Below are positions 1-8,050 of a stretch of DNA of 26,817 nt, piece by piece. The stretch covers positions 1 through 26,817 of the forward strand of contig CAKSQZ010000020.1 in NCBI GenBank assembly GCA_934486895.1, given 5' to 3'. The notes under the pieces are model-generated. The model did not search any database. It had not been told where the DNA came from and worked only from the letters and a program-made list of their open reading frames with translations. Position 1 is the first letter of the stretch; the number at the start of each line of letters is the position of its first letter. The stretch is from an uncultured Eubacteriales bacterium. Lineage in GTDB: Bacteria; Bacillota; Clostridia; Oscillospirales; Acutalibacteraceae. The position numbers and the translations under genes are program-made.

Positions 1-534
1 TATTGGCCGCAGTCATGGAAGACCTGCATTAAACCGATAACAGCAGCTGTCGGTGAAGAAGCCGAATATGTAATGCTTCTTTCTGAGTTCGGAATGTCAG
101 TAAGCGAGTTCCAGGGAATGGATCATCAGCAGATCCGTGTTGAGTCACAGGATGAATCGACAAAACTCGGCAGCATGTCGTTCACATTCTCTGATATTGA
201 AGCAGTTAAACTCGGCACAGGTCCCGTTGTTACAACAACTACAACAACGACCACTACTAAGGCTACAACCACAACAACAACGAAACCTACAACGAAACCC
301 ACAACTGCTACAACTAAAACCACAACAACACAGCCGCCTGTTCCCTCGGGAGATACCGGTGATATGAATGGCGACGGTGCTGTTAATATCAGTGACCTGC
401 TTATTATGAAAAAGGTTGTCGGCGCACCCGACAGTGCATATGCAAAGCAGTATGCGTTAGTTGCAGATATAAATAAAGATGATAAAGTAAATATTATCGA
501 TGTTTTATTGTTAAAAAGTATACTTGCGAAATAG
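1..534 (+). CDS. Dockerin-containing secreted protein, C-terminal part (5' truncated)
   Basis: The reading frame is open from base 1, so the gene starts upstream of the window. About 75 residues of a probable beta-sandwich (aromatic and beta-rich, ending in SFTFSDIEAVKLG, like the C-terminal strand of a carbohydrate-binding module) are followed by a Thr-rich linker of about 35 residues and a C-terminal type I dockerin. The dockerin has two EF-hand-like calcium loops, DMNGDGAVNISD and DINKDDKVNIID, with the usual spacing. Dockerins bind cohesins on scaffoldins, so the protein is probably an extracellular cellulosome-type component. The catalytic part, if any, lies outside the window, so enzymatic activity cannot be stated. 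A strong hairpin terminator follows the stop codon. Confidence 0.9.
   Translation, partial: YWPQSWKTCIKPITAAVGEEAEYVMLLSEFGMSVSEFQGMDHQQIRVESQDESTKLGSMSFTFSDIEAVKLGTGPVVTTTTTTTTTKATTTTTTKPTTKPTTATTKTTTTQPPVPSGDTGDMNGDGAVNISDLLIMKKVVGAPDSAYAKQYALVADINKDDKVNIIDVLLLKSILAK
231..331 (+). repeat. Thr-rich linker, degenerate ACN triplet repeat
   Basis: A run of ACA/ACC/ACT triplets with occasional Lys and Pro codons encodes the flexible, probably glycosylated linker before the dockerin. It gives rise to Val-rich open frames on the opposite strand that are not genes. Confidence 0.85.
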
Positions 535-551
535 TACCTCGCTTAATACAG

Positions 552-588
552 GAAAACGGGACTGAGAATTTTTCTCAGTCCCGTTTTC
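552..588. terminator. Bidirectional rho-independent terminator between convergent genes
   Basis: A perfect 17-bp stem (552-568 with 572-588) has a TTT loop; the arms begin with A-rich and end with T-rich sequence, so it can serve both the dockerin gene on the plus strand and the AraC-type gene on the minus strand. Confidence 0.9.
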
Positions 589-603
589 ATTTTATTTTCG
601 TTT

Positions 604-1446
604 TCATTTTATTTTTTCTTGTTTTTTCTTCAAAAGATTTTTTCGATAGTCGTTAGGTGAAATGCCGTATGCTTTTTTAAACTCTCTGAAAAATGAAGTA
701 TAGGAAGAAAATCCGATCCTTTTCGCGATCTCCGATATCGGCGAATCCGAATGTTCGATTATCTGCCTTGAATGATTAAGCCGCAGTTTCGTGAGCATAT
801 TATGATATGTGTCACCGTAGATCCGCTTTATTGTTTTCTGAATACAACGCTCGGATAAAAACACATTATCGGATATTTCTTTGAGCGTTATTTTTTCATA
901 AAGATGTTTTTCGATATATGAAACAATTCGCACATAGTTGTTGTTTGTGTCCACATTTGCGGTAAACTTTTCTTTACCCAAAACATACGCCAGTTCGCAA
1001 ACGAGCTGCAGTGCCGCACTGAATGCAAAAGTGCGCAGGGCGTGCAGATCGAGCGTTCTGAAAACATTTTCGATGGCAGTGTTTATGTGAGGCATCCAAA
1101 GCGCATTTTTGATTATCTTGATCGGCCGCTGATCGTAAAACGGGAAAAGAACATTGTTTTTTTCATCGATCGACTTAAATATCCTCGGGCAAAACGACAC
1201 TATCAGAATATCATTTTCATCGTCTGTCTGCGAGATAGTATACACTTCGGAATAGTTTAGATATAAAAGGTCTCCTTCCTGCGCGCGGTAGATGATATTG
1301 TTACCGAGTATCGAAGACCGTCCCTTTATGAAAACGATTATCTGAAACCATTCCATATCGGTTTTTATTTCATGGCCGATACTCAGATTTCGGTATCTCA
1401 TCAATTGAAGGTCCTCTTGATAAAATGACTGAAAATCATAAACCAT
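604..1446 (-). CDS. AraC-family transcriptional regulator
   Basis: The 280-residue protein has the two-domain AraC layout: an N-terminal cupin-like ligand-binding domain (about residues 1-140) and a C-terminal double helix-turn-helix domain (about 175-270). The latter shows ITLKEISDNVFLSERCIQK for the first helix-turn-helix and the family signature region SPISEIAKRIGFSSYTSFFR followed by ISPNDYR. The ATG at 1446 has an AAGGAGA site 10 bases upstream. The gene is divergent from the secreted dockerin gene at 1594, with 147 bases between them, so control of that gene by a sugar-responsive activator is plausible. The ligand is unknown. Its own promoter is good, whereas none is obvious for the divergent gene, which fits an activator-dependent target; that is inference. 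Confidence 0.9.
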   Translation of the reverse strand: MVYDFQSFYQEDLQLMRYRNLSIGHEIKTDMEWFQIIVFIKGRSSILGNNIIYRAQEGDLLYLNYSEVYTISQTDDENDILIVSFCPRIFKSIDEKNNVLFPFYDQRPIKIIKNALWMPHINTAIENVFRTLDLHALRTFAFSAALQLVCELAYVLGKEKFTANVDTNNNYVRIVSYIEKHLYEKITLKEISDNVFLSERCIQKTIKRIYGDTYHNMLTKLRLNHSRQIIEHSDSPISEIAKRIGFSSYTSFFREFKKAYGISPNDYRKNLLKKKQEKIK

Positions 1447-1477
1447 TTAAACACCGTCTCCTTCGCTTTTTGTTTAT

Positions 1478-1505
1478 ATTATACCATAAAGTTCGTTTTT
1501 TGCAA
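1478..1505 (-). promoter_or_regulatory. Sigma-A-type promoter of the AraC-family gene
   Basis: On the minus strand TTGCAA (1505-1500) is separated by 16 bases from TATAAT (1483-1478), about 30 bases before the start codon at 1446. Confidence 0.75.
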
Positions 1506-1593
1506 TAATATCGTTCATATTTTGAGTATTTATTTTTATCATTTTTATTTATACAATTAAGTTAGAATAAAAACAGCGAAAGGATTGGATATT

Positions 1594-3075
1594 ATGAAAA
1601 AGCTTTTATCAATCGTTCTCGCACTGGCAATGGTCACGGGTATGTTCGCTATTTCAAGCGTTTCTTCCGCGGAAGAAACCAAAGCGGCTATACTCTCGTT
1701 TGACACCACGGGAAGGAATTATACTTCAAGCTGGGGTCGGGCAGACGGTTGGACAGGCGGCACATCGAACGGTAACGGCGCAAACATTGAAAACGGTCTT
1801 GTTTCTTCCGAAAACGGCAACCTCATTATTTCCACCGGTGATGGCGGCGCGAATATGATTCAGCAGCAGCTTTGGGGCGACCAGAGCAAAAACGCACAGT
1901 CGGTTTATAAAGAGGCTATAGCTCTGATGGGTGACTCGACCACCGGTAAACACCTCGAATTCACCATAACCAACAATGCTGACAACATACTGAAATTCGG
2001 TTATGTTGTGCATTGCCCCGGCGATGTCGGCAAATTTGAATGCAATTCAAGTAATACACAGTTTGAAGTTGCACCCGGTGCAACAAAAAAGATCACTCTC
2101 GATTTGCCGGAGGGAAAGACATTCCCCGAGAAATCCGGCTCGACAAATGCCAGCCTCAGCTTTGTTTTCAATGCTATCTGCAAAGACTGGAACAATGGCA
2201 AGATCAATGCGACAGTAAGCCCGATCTACCTTGTTGAAAACGGCGAGGACTACACAACCACAACTGTCGCAACCACCACAACAACAACCAAAGCTCCCGG
2301 CACAACAACAGGTAATAAATATCTGCATGTTAAGTCGCCGTCGAACGATCCGAGAGCAATGGCCGTTCCGCTTAAGGATATGGCGTATCCGGCAGGCACA
2401 AAAGCTATCCAGCTCACCGTTAAGGCGACTAAAGCAGTATCTGCTCCGGGCGGAATCAGCCTCAGAACAGACGACCGCGGCATGGACAGCAACGGTAAAG
2501 TCGGTCTGGATATCAGTTATACAACCGAATGGAACACTGTGACATTGGATGTTTCATCGCAGGATATGTCGAAGTTCAAGGCGTTTGCGATAGTTATTCC
2601 CGCAGGCAACCTTGATACGGATTTCTATTATGACGATTTGAAGTTCTTAGGAGCGGACGGTGCAGTCCTGAAAGTTGAAAATGATTATGAGAGCTATGAG
2701 GAGAACTATCAGTTCTTGACCACCACAGGCACTTATGATCCTAAGTATGATTGCTACAACTGGGCGGGTACTGCAGAGATCCTCGCAGACAGCACAGCTC
2801 CCGTAACCACAACCACAACAACTACTACGACTACCACGACCACCACCAAGACAACTACAACTGCAACCACCACTACGACTTCTGTGTCTCCAACCGTGAA
2901 GGGCGATCTTAATGGCGACGGAACATTAAACCTCTCCGATCTGCTCATCATGAAAAAGATAGTTGCAATGCCTGACAGTTCCTTTGCAAAGTCGTATGCT
3001 GAAGTAGCTGATCTTAAAAAGGATGGAGTGATCAACATCATCGACCTCCTCGTGATGAAAGATCTGGTCAAATAA
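1594..3075 (+). CDS. Secreted dockerin protein with two putative carbohydrate-binding modules
   Basis: The ATG at 1594 is preferred over an in-frame TTG at 1585 because AAAGGA (1579-1584) is correctly spaced and a signal peptide begins there. The 493 residues comprise a signal peptide (about 1-27), a first beta-rich module (about 28-217), a Thr linker, a second beta-sandwich-like module (about 235-395, ending in a DFYYDDLKFLG strand), a longer Thr tract, and a type I dockerin (about 437-493) with loops DLNGDGTLNLSD and DLKKDGVINIID. The second loop has Lys where the first has Asn at position 3. No catalytic domain is recognised. The likely role is a substrate-binding component attached to a cellulosome-type complex. 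It is divergent from the AraC-type regulator and ends in its own terminator. Confidence 0.88.
   Translation: MKKLLSIVLALAMVTGMFAISSVSSAEETKAAILSFDTTGRNYTSSWGRADGWTGGTSNGNGANIENGLVSSENGNLIISTGDGGANMIQQQLWGDQSKNAQSVYKEAIALMGDSTTGKHLEFTITNNADNILKFGYVVHCPGDVGKFECNSSNTQFEVAPGATKKITLDLPEGKTFPEKSGSTNASLSFVFNAICKDWNNGKINATVSPIYLVENGEDYTTTTVATTTTTTKAPGTTTGNKYLHVKSPSNDPRAMAVPLKDMAYPAGTKAIQLTVKATKAVSAPGGISLRTDDRGMDSNGKVGLDISYTTEWNTVTLDVSSQDMSKFKAFAIVIPAGNLDTDFYYDDLKFLGADGAVLKVENDYESYEENYQFLTTTGTYDPKYDCYNWAGTAEILADSTAPVTTTTTTTTTTTTTTKTTTTATTTTTSVSPTVKGDLNGDGTLNLSDLLIMKKIVAMPDSSFAKSYAEVADLKKDGVINIIDLLVMKDLVK
2805..2882 (+). repeat. Thr-rich linker, ACN triplet repeat
   Basis: About 26 codons, nearly all ACN, separate the second module from the dockerin. 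A shorter tract of the same kind lies at 2253-2311 between the two modules. Confidence 0.85.
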
Positions 3076-3096
3076 AACCCGACGAACGAAAGTTCG

Positions 3097-3136
3097 GAGA
3101 AAACCCGAGGCTTTATGCCTCGGGTTTTCTCTTTTT
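3097..3136 (+). terminator. Rho-independent terminator after the dockerin gene
   Basis: A perfect 15-bp stem (3097-3111 with 3117-3131) has a 5-base loop and is followed by TTTTT. Confidence 0.92.
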
Positions 3137-3263
3137 AAGGATTATATTCTTTGTAAAACAGCAAAATAGCTAAAATAATGTTATAATTTTCGTCAGTCGG
3201 TCAATAGGCAGGCGATTTTGTTTGTGTTAGAATAATATGACGAAGAAAATCGGAGGCAACGGT

Positions 3264-4304
3264 ATGAAAAGTAAAAAGATCGCGGTTTCGGTTGCCATGG
3301 CAGTAACCGTGGCTATATTGGGCTGCGCCGTGGTTTTGTTCGGTATGATGCGTCTTCACGCCGGCACAAAAGCGGCTTCGGTAAACGGCGCCGAAATTAC
3401 CGCAGGCGAAATAAAACTGCGTATCAACGCACTTAAGGCGGATGCCGTTTCGCACTTTGAAGAGGAATACGGCGAGGATGATTCCGAAAGCGGCTTTTGG
3501 GACAAGCGGTTCGGCGATGAAACGCCATCGCAGTATCTCCGCGGGCGTGCGCTTGAATCGGCTGCACGAATAAAACTTGAGCAGCAGCTCGCACTTCAGT
3601 ACGGACTGACGGATGATATCTCCTATTCAGCTATGCTCAAAAAAATGTCGCAGACAAATTCGCAGAATGAGGCAGCAATCGCAGACGGACAGCCGGTCTA
3701 CGGCCAGAAAAGCTATAATGAGACAACATTTTTTGAATATACTCTTTCAAATATGCGCCTGTCGCTTCAGAAAAAGATGAGCGAAAAGGGCGGCGAGCTC
3801 TATGCCGATAACGAAAAGCTTAAAAGCTACTATAACAGTATCCGCGATGAATATTATAAAAAGGCGGACAATATTTCGTTTTATTTGCTCACGGCGGACG
3901 CTTCGGAGCAGTCGCAGTTAGAGGGCGCAACGGCGCTTTTTTTATCGGGCGGATCCGATAAAATATCAGAGCGGTTTCCGGCGGTTAAGCTCGAGAAGAT
4001 CGAGCTTCACAACGATAATTCATCCGACTATTCAAAACGCAACCGAAACATCTATGAAAAGGTGTCAACACTCGGCGCAGGCGAGCAAAGCGGCATTATT
4101 ATCGATGAAAACGGCGCTCATACAGCGGTTGTCACAGCCCGCTCAAGCGGCGGTTATAAGCAGTTTACCGAGATCTACGATGCGCTCAAAGCGCAGTATG
4201 CCGCCGAGCAGTACGAGCTTTATATCGATGCACTTGCAGAAAAATATAAACCGCAGGCAGAGTCGGTTTTAAATAAGATCCCCATAAATGAAGAGCTGAA
4301 ATAA
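3264..4304 (+). CDS. SurA/PrsA-like envelope protein with degenerate parvulin-type C-terminal region
   Basis: The ATG at 3264 has GGAGG seven bases upstream (3252-3256) and is chosen over an in-frame ATG at 3237 that lacks one. The 346-residue protein starts with a basic stretch and a hydrophobic segment (about 5-30): signal peptide or membrane anchor. A lipoprotein site at ILGC is possible but poor because hydrophobicity continues after the Cys. It continues with ASVNGAEITAGEIKLRINAL, typical of the N-terminal chaperone domain of SurA/PrsA foldases, then long helices. The C-terminal part (about 205-330) has the shape of a parvulin domain (LGAGEQSGIIIDENGAHTAV) but lacks clear active-site motifs. 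It probably assists folding of exported proteins. The dockerin beta-helix gene begins 21 bases later, so the two look cotranscribed. Confidence 0.7.
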   Translation: MKSKKIAVSVAMAVTVAILGCAVVLFGMMRLHAGTKAASVNGAEITAGEIKLRINALKADAVSHFEEEYGEDDSESGFWDKRFGDETPSQYLRGRALESAARIKLEQQLALQYGLTDDISYSAMLKKMSQTNSQNEAAIADGQPVYGQKSYNETTFFEYTLSNMRLSLQKKMSEKGGELYADNEKLKSYYNSIRDEYYKKADNISFYLLTADASEQSQLEGATALFLSGGSDKISERFPAVKLEKIELHNDNSSDYSKRNRNIYEKVSTLGAGEQSGIIIDENGAHTAVVTARSSGGYKQFTEIYDALKAQYAAEQYELYIDALAEKYKPQAESVLNKIPINEELK

Positions 4305-4325
4305 GCTTTTGAAAGGAAAATAAAA

Positions 4326-6227
4326 ATGATCGGCAAAAAAATTATATCATCATTTCTCATGCTCTCATTGTTGCTGTCTCTTTGTATCCCCAAAGCGTCA
4401 GCCGACACAGAGCAAAAATATCAGGGCATTGTCTACTATGTCGATGCCGATAACGGGTCGGACGATAATTCCGGCACCTCGGAGAGCGAAGCGTGGAAAA
4501 CGCTTTCAAAGGTCAACGCGACAACCTTTCAGCCGGGCGACGCTGTTCTTTTAAAGCGCGGCTGCACATGGAAGAGCAGCTATCTCTATCCGAAGGGATC
4601 GGGAACTGCGGATAAACCGATAACCGTAAGCACCTACGGTGAGGGCGACAAACCGATAATAACGGATAATTTCCGCAAGCTCGGTGAAAGAAAGCTCAGC
4701 GCCACTGTTTATGTTTATAACCAGAGCTACCTCACTATCGAGGGACTTTATATAACCAACACCTCGCGCGATACAGGCGATATGTTCGGTGTCCGTGTCA
4801 TAGCGGACGAGGGATACAGCACCGTCGGCTGCATTATCCGCGACTGCACTATCTACGGCTCGTCGGACGAAAGCTGGTCGGACACCACAAAGCAGAAAAT
4901 GACCGGTATCGATGTTTCAAGCTCAACATACTACGGCTATTTAAGAGGTATTCTCATTGAAAACAACGAGATATACAACTGCAAAGCAAGAGGCATCACC
5001 GTAAACGGTCTGATCTGCGGCTCGAACCAGAACGGCACGACCAATTCACAGTCGGGCAGAAATGTCGTTATCCGCGGCAACTATCTTCAGAATATAGGAA
5101 CCGACGGAATTTTCGTCAACAACTGCGTTGAGCCGCTTATTGAATACAACACCTGCGACCGCTCGCATTCCTATTCAAAAACAGGCTGGCATGTGGCGAT
5201 CTGGGATTTTGCGTGCTACGGTGCGACATTCCGCCACAATGAGGCCTTCAATACGCAGACGACTTATGACGCCACCGGCTATGACTGCGATTATCAGTGC
5301 TACAACACGCTTTTCGAGTATAATTACAGCCATGATAACATGGGTGGATTTATGCTCATCTGCGTCGAACCGAAAAACTGGGACGGCAACAATTCCTATA
5401 ATGTCGGCTCGGTCGTGCGCTATAATATCTCGCAAAACGATCTTTCCCGAACATTTACTCTGACAGGCGCTATCGACAAAACGCAGATCTATAACAACAC
5501 ATTTTACAGTAAGAGCGGACTCGCGAATTCCGATTATACCTTTTTCCAATACAGCAAGGGCGCATCGCAGATGAGCGGCAGAAAATATGCCGACAGCACC
5601 CTGATCGCAAACAACATTTTCTATGTTGACTCAAATCGGTATTTCAATCTTTCAGAGACCACAAATACCGTGTTTAAAAACAATCTGATCTGCGGTGCAT
5701 ACAGCGCAAACGCACCGCAAAACGACGATGAATCCGAAACGGATGACGGTATAACCGCGAGCGGAAATATCTACGACCAAGATCCGAAATTTATGAATGC
5801 AGGCGGCGCAGGAGAGGGAATTGAAAGCTGTAAGGCTTATATGCTTTATGAGGGCTCTCCGGCGATCGGCGCAGGCGCGGTTATCGAGGGCAGCCCCGAC
5901 GAGGACTTCTTCGGCAACAGGATAGACGCATCCGCCCCGAATATCGGAGCATACGGCGGAAAAGGCGTTCCGGTATCCGCTCCGACCACGACTGCAACCT
6001 CTGCCGAGACCACCGCAACCACCACGACTGCGGTCGAGCCTGTTGAGATCAACTGCGACATAAACCGCGACGGCAAGGTGAACATTGCCGATCTTGTGTG
6101 CATTAAGATCTGCCTTGCAAATGAGTCGTATGCAGAGGAACATTCGCTGTTTCCCGATGTCAATCTCGATGGTAAGGTGAACATTATCGATCTTATTATG
6201 ACAAAAAAGCTTATCGAAAATCAGTAG
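4326..6227 (+). CDS. Secreted right-handed beta-helix protein with C-terminal dockerin
   Basis: The 633-residue protein has a signal peptide (about 1-27), then VYYVDADNGSDDNSGTSE followed by AWKTLSKVN, the characteristic entry of parallel beta-helix proteins. Many helix turns follow (about 60-540), with motifs such as LTIEGLYITN, VIRGNYLQNIGTDGIFVNN and FEYNYSHDNMGG. The fold is used by polysaccharide lyases and glycosidases acting on pectin and similar polymers; the exact family and catalytic residues cannot be assigned here. A short Thr/Ala linker precedes a type I dockerin (about 575-633) with loops DINRDGKVNIAD and DVNLDGKVNIID. GAAAGGA (4311-4317) precedes the ATG by 8 bases. It is downstream of the SurA/PrsA-like gene. 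No convincing terminator is seen after it. Confidence 0.88.
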   Translation: MIGKKIISSFLMLSLLLSLCIPKASADTEQKYQGIVYYVDADNGSDDNSGTSESEAWKTLSKVNATTFQPGDAVLLKRGCTWKSSYLYPKGSGTADKPITVSTYGEGDKPIITDNFRKLGERKLSATVYVYNQSYLTIEGLYITNTSRDTGDMFGVRVIADEGYSTVGCIIRDCTIYGSSDESWSDTTKQKMTGIDVSSSTYYGYLRGILIENNEIYNCKARGITVNGLICGSNQNGTTNSQSGRNVVIRGNYLQNIGTDGIFVNNCVEPLIEYNTCDRSHSYSKTGWHVAIWDFACYGATFRHNEAFNTQTTYDATGYDCDYQCYNTLFEYNYSHDNMGGFMLICVEPKNWDGNNSYNVGSVVRYNISQNDLSRTFTLTGAIDKTQIYNNTFYSKSGLANSDYTFFQYSKGASQMSGRKYADSTLIANNIFYVDSNRYFNLSETTNTVFKNNLICGAYSANAPQNDDESETDDGITASGNIYDQDPKFMNAGGAGEGIESCKAYMLYEGSPAIGAGAVIEGSPDEDFFGNRIDASAPNIGAYGGKGVPVSAPTTTATSAETTATTTTAVEPVEINCDINRDGKVNIADLVCIKICLANESYAEEHSLFPDVNLDGKVNIIDLIMTKKLIENQ

Positions 6228-6337
6228 AAGCGAAGCAATATACATAAAAATTACACAAAACAACCCCTTTTTCCGAGGTTTATAGCATAAGTTTTCAATA
6301 AATCGGTTTTTTTCTCGCAAAAAAATCTTCAAAACTA

Positions 6338-6366
6338 TTGACAAACCTACCTTCATAGGGTATATT
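6338..6366 (+). promoter_or_regulatory. Strong sigma-A-type promoter of the binding-protein gene
   Basis: TTGACA (6338-6343), a 17-base spacer and TATATT (6361-6366), about 57 bases before the start codon. Confidence 0.88.
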
Positions 6367-6392
6367 ATAAGTTAACAACTTATTATAAGTTG
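6363..6392 (+). promoter_or_regulatory. Operator-like palindrome and direct repeat over the -10 and start region
   Basis: TATTATAAGTT occurs at 6363-6373 and again at 6381-6391 (18-base period). The second copy is half of a perfect 17-base palindrome, CAACTTAT-T-ATAAGTTG, at 6376-6392; a further inverted pair ATAAGTT/AACTTAT links the two copies. The position just after the -35/-10 elements suits a repressor site. No candidate regulator is encoded nearby. Confidence 0.6.
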
Positions 6393-6422
6393 AATGTCTG
6401 AGTTAAGAAGGAGAAATCGATT

Positions 6423-7589
6423 ATGAAAAAAGTAAGTAAGATCCTCGCATTACTGCTCGCAGTAGTAATGGTCGCAGGCGCATTTGCTTCCTGCGGTGAC
6501 AGCAGTTCGGAGAGTACAGGCACAGGCACTCTTAAGATCGGCGGTATCGGTCCGAAAACAGGTGCGGCGGCTCAGTACGGTATTGCTACCGAAAACGGCA
6601 TTAAGCTTGCAATTAAAGAGATCAACGAAGCCGGCGGCGTCAACGGTATGAAGCTTGAGCTCAACTTCCAGGACGATGAGCACGATCAGCAGAAAGCTAT
6701 GAACGCATACGGTGTTATTAAGGATTGGGGCGCACAGCTTCTTATCGGTACTATAACATCCAATCCCTGCATTTCGGTCGTTTCTCTCACAGAGAGCGAT
6801 AATATGTTCCAGCTCACTCCGTCTGCATCGGCGGTAGACAGCATTAAGGGACCCAATGCATTCAGAATTTGCTTCTCCGACCCGAACCAGGGCGCGGCAA
6901 GCGCTAAGTATATTGTACAGAACAAGCTCGCCACAAAGGTAGCTGTTATCTACAATAACTCCGATCCGTATTCAAACGGTATTTATCAGACTTTCAAGAA
7001 TGAAGCGGAAGTTGAAAAGCTCAACATCGTTTCCGAGCAGGCTTTCACAGATGCTAACAACACCGACTTCTCCACAGCTATTCAGCAGATCAAGGAAGCA
7101 GGCGCAGACCTTGTTTTCCTCCCGATCTATTATGAGCAGGCTGCAATGATTCTCCAGCAGGCTAACAAAGCAGGCCTTAAGACAAAGTATTTCGGTTGCG
7201 ACGGTCTTGACGGCGTTATCGCTCAGCTCGGCAACGATAAGGCTCTTGCTGAGGGAGTTATGCTTCTGACTCCGTTTGCGGCTGACGCTAAGGACGAAAA
7301 GACTCAGAAGTTCACAGCTGCATACAAGGCTGAGTACAACGGTGAGATCCCGACACAGTTCGCAGCAGACGGTTACGATGCTGTTTATGCTGTTAAAGCG
7401 GCTCTCGAAAAAGCTAATGTAAGCGACGCTTCTATCAGCTATTCCGAGCTTTGCGACAAGCTTGTTGCTGTTATGCCGGAGATCAAGGTCGATGGTGTTA
7501 CAGGTACAATGACTTGGGACAAGGCAGGCGAGCCGACTAAGGAGCCGAAGGCTATGAAGATCGAGGACGGCGGCTACAAAGCTATGTAA
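6423..7589 (+). CDS. ABC transporter substrate-binding lipoprotein, branched-chain amino acid (LivJ) type
   Basis: The 388-residue protein has a lipoprotein signal peptide ending in FASC (Cys24), a Ser/Thr-rich spacer, and a type I periplasmic-binding fold: IGGIGPKTGAAAQYGIATEN at the N-terminus, then NGIKLAIKEINEAGGVNG, later SDPNQGAASAKYIV and AVIYNNSDPYSNG. This is the Leu/Ile/Val-binding family, though the ligand could be another amino acid, amide or small molecule. AAGGAG (6408-6413) is 9 bases before the ATG. The usual permease and ATPase genes (livH, livM, livG, livF) are absent: the next features are a terminator and a tRNA, so it is an orphan binding protein that either serves a transporter encoded elsewhere or acts as a sensor. 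Confidence 0.93.
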   Translation: MKKVSKILALLLAVVMVAGAFASCGDSSSESTGTGTLKIGGIGPKTGAAAQYGIATENGIKLAIKEINEAGGVNGMKLELNFQDDEHDQQKAMNAYGVIKDWGAQLLIGTITSNPCISVVSLTESDNMFQLTPSASAVDSIKGPNAFRICFSDPNQGAASAKYIVQNKLATKVAVIYNNSDPYSNGIYQTFKNEAEVEKLNIVSEQAFTDANNTDFSTAIQQIKEAGADLVFLPIYYEQAAMILQQANKAGLKTKYFGCDGLDGVIAQLGNDKALAEGVMLLTPFAADAKDEKTQKFTAAYKAEYNGEIPTQFAADGYDAVYAVKAALEKANVSDASISYSELCDKLVAVMPEIKVDGVTGTMTWDKAGEPTKEPKAMKIEDGGYKAM

Positions 7590-7598
7590 TCCACCGCT

Positions 7599-7636
7599 GC
7601 CACGGGCGGGCGGCAATGCCGCAGATAAGCCGTGGT
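7599..7636 (+). other. Nested hairpin in the 3' untranslated region of the binding-protein gene
   Basis: CCACGG (7600-7605) pairs with CCGTGG (7630-7635), enclosing a second hairpin GCGGC-AAT-GCCGC (7610-7622). It lies between the stop codon and the terminator and could protect the mRNA 3' end. It does not match an RNA family I recognise. Confidence 0.5.
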
Positions 7637-7660
7637 CGGCTATCGTATTGTTTAACTTAA

Positions 7661-7697
7661 ATGCCCGACAAGAACCTATTTCTTGTCGGGCATCTTT
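7661..7697 (+). terminator. Rho-independent terminator of the binding-protein gene
   Basis: A perfect 14-bp stem (7661-7674 with 7680-7693), loop CCTAT, followed by CTTTT. The rest of 7698-7837 shows no gene. Confidence 0.85.
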
Positions 7698-7837
7698 TGT
7701 ACGCCGTTGCATAAACTTCCTAAGTCCTGCCCTTCGCGGCAGCGGGTCTATGTGTGCTGTTCCCTGCGAATTTATTTAAACTCGCCTCAAAACACAGGCA
7801 GTTTTATATAAATTGTGTAGAAACAGCCGTTTTATGC

Positions 7838-7867
7838 TTGACGAAATATATGGTTTAGGTGTATACT
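7838..7867 (+). promoter_or_regulatory. Promoter of the tRNA gene
   Basis: TTGACG (7838-7843), an 18-base spacer and TATACT (7862-7867), 12 bases before the tRNA 5' end. Confidence 0.75.
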
Positions 7868-7879
7868 GAAAAAACAAAC

Positions 7880-7956
7880 GGAGGCATGGCTCAGCTGGTT
7901 AGAGCGTTCGGTTCACATCCGAGAGGTCGAGGGTTCGAGTCCCCCTGTCTCCACCA
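7880..7956 (+). tRNA. tRNA-Val (anticodon CAC)
   Basis: A full cloverleaf is readable: acceptor GGAGGCA (7880-7886) with TGTCTCC (7946-7952), one G-T pair; D-arm GCTC/GAGC; anticodon stem TTCGG/CCGAG enclosing TTCACAT, giving anticodon CAC at 7914-7916 (reads GTG); T-arm with loop TTCGAGT; and an encoded CCA end. The T-stem GAGGG/CCCCC contains one A-C mismatch at the second pair, which is unusual. It stands alone, with its own promoter and terminator. Confidence 0.92.
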
Positions 7957-7990
7957 AAACGACAAACCTCTTTTGAGATTTGTCGTTTTT
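7956..7990 (+). terminator. Terminator of the tRNA-Val gene
   Basis: A stem of about 14 bp (7957-7970 with 7975-7988, one C-A mismatch) has loop TTTT and runs into a T-rich tract, immediately after the encoded CCA. Confidence 0.8.
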
Positions 7991-8050
7991 ATTTTTTGCT
8001 CTTGAATTGCCGTTGCTTTTCCTCGGTAAAAACCGAAGGGTTGTGAGCAC

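Noticed and set aside
126..323. Val-rich minus-strand ORF
   Set aside because: It is the complement of the Thr codon run in the dockerin linker; the same applies to 2754-3071 and 5846-6184. None has a ribosome binding site or a recognisable domain.
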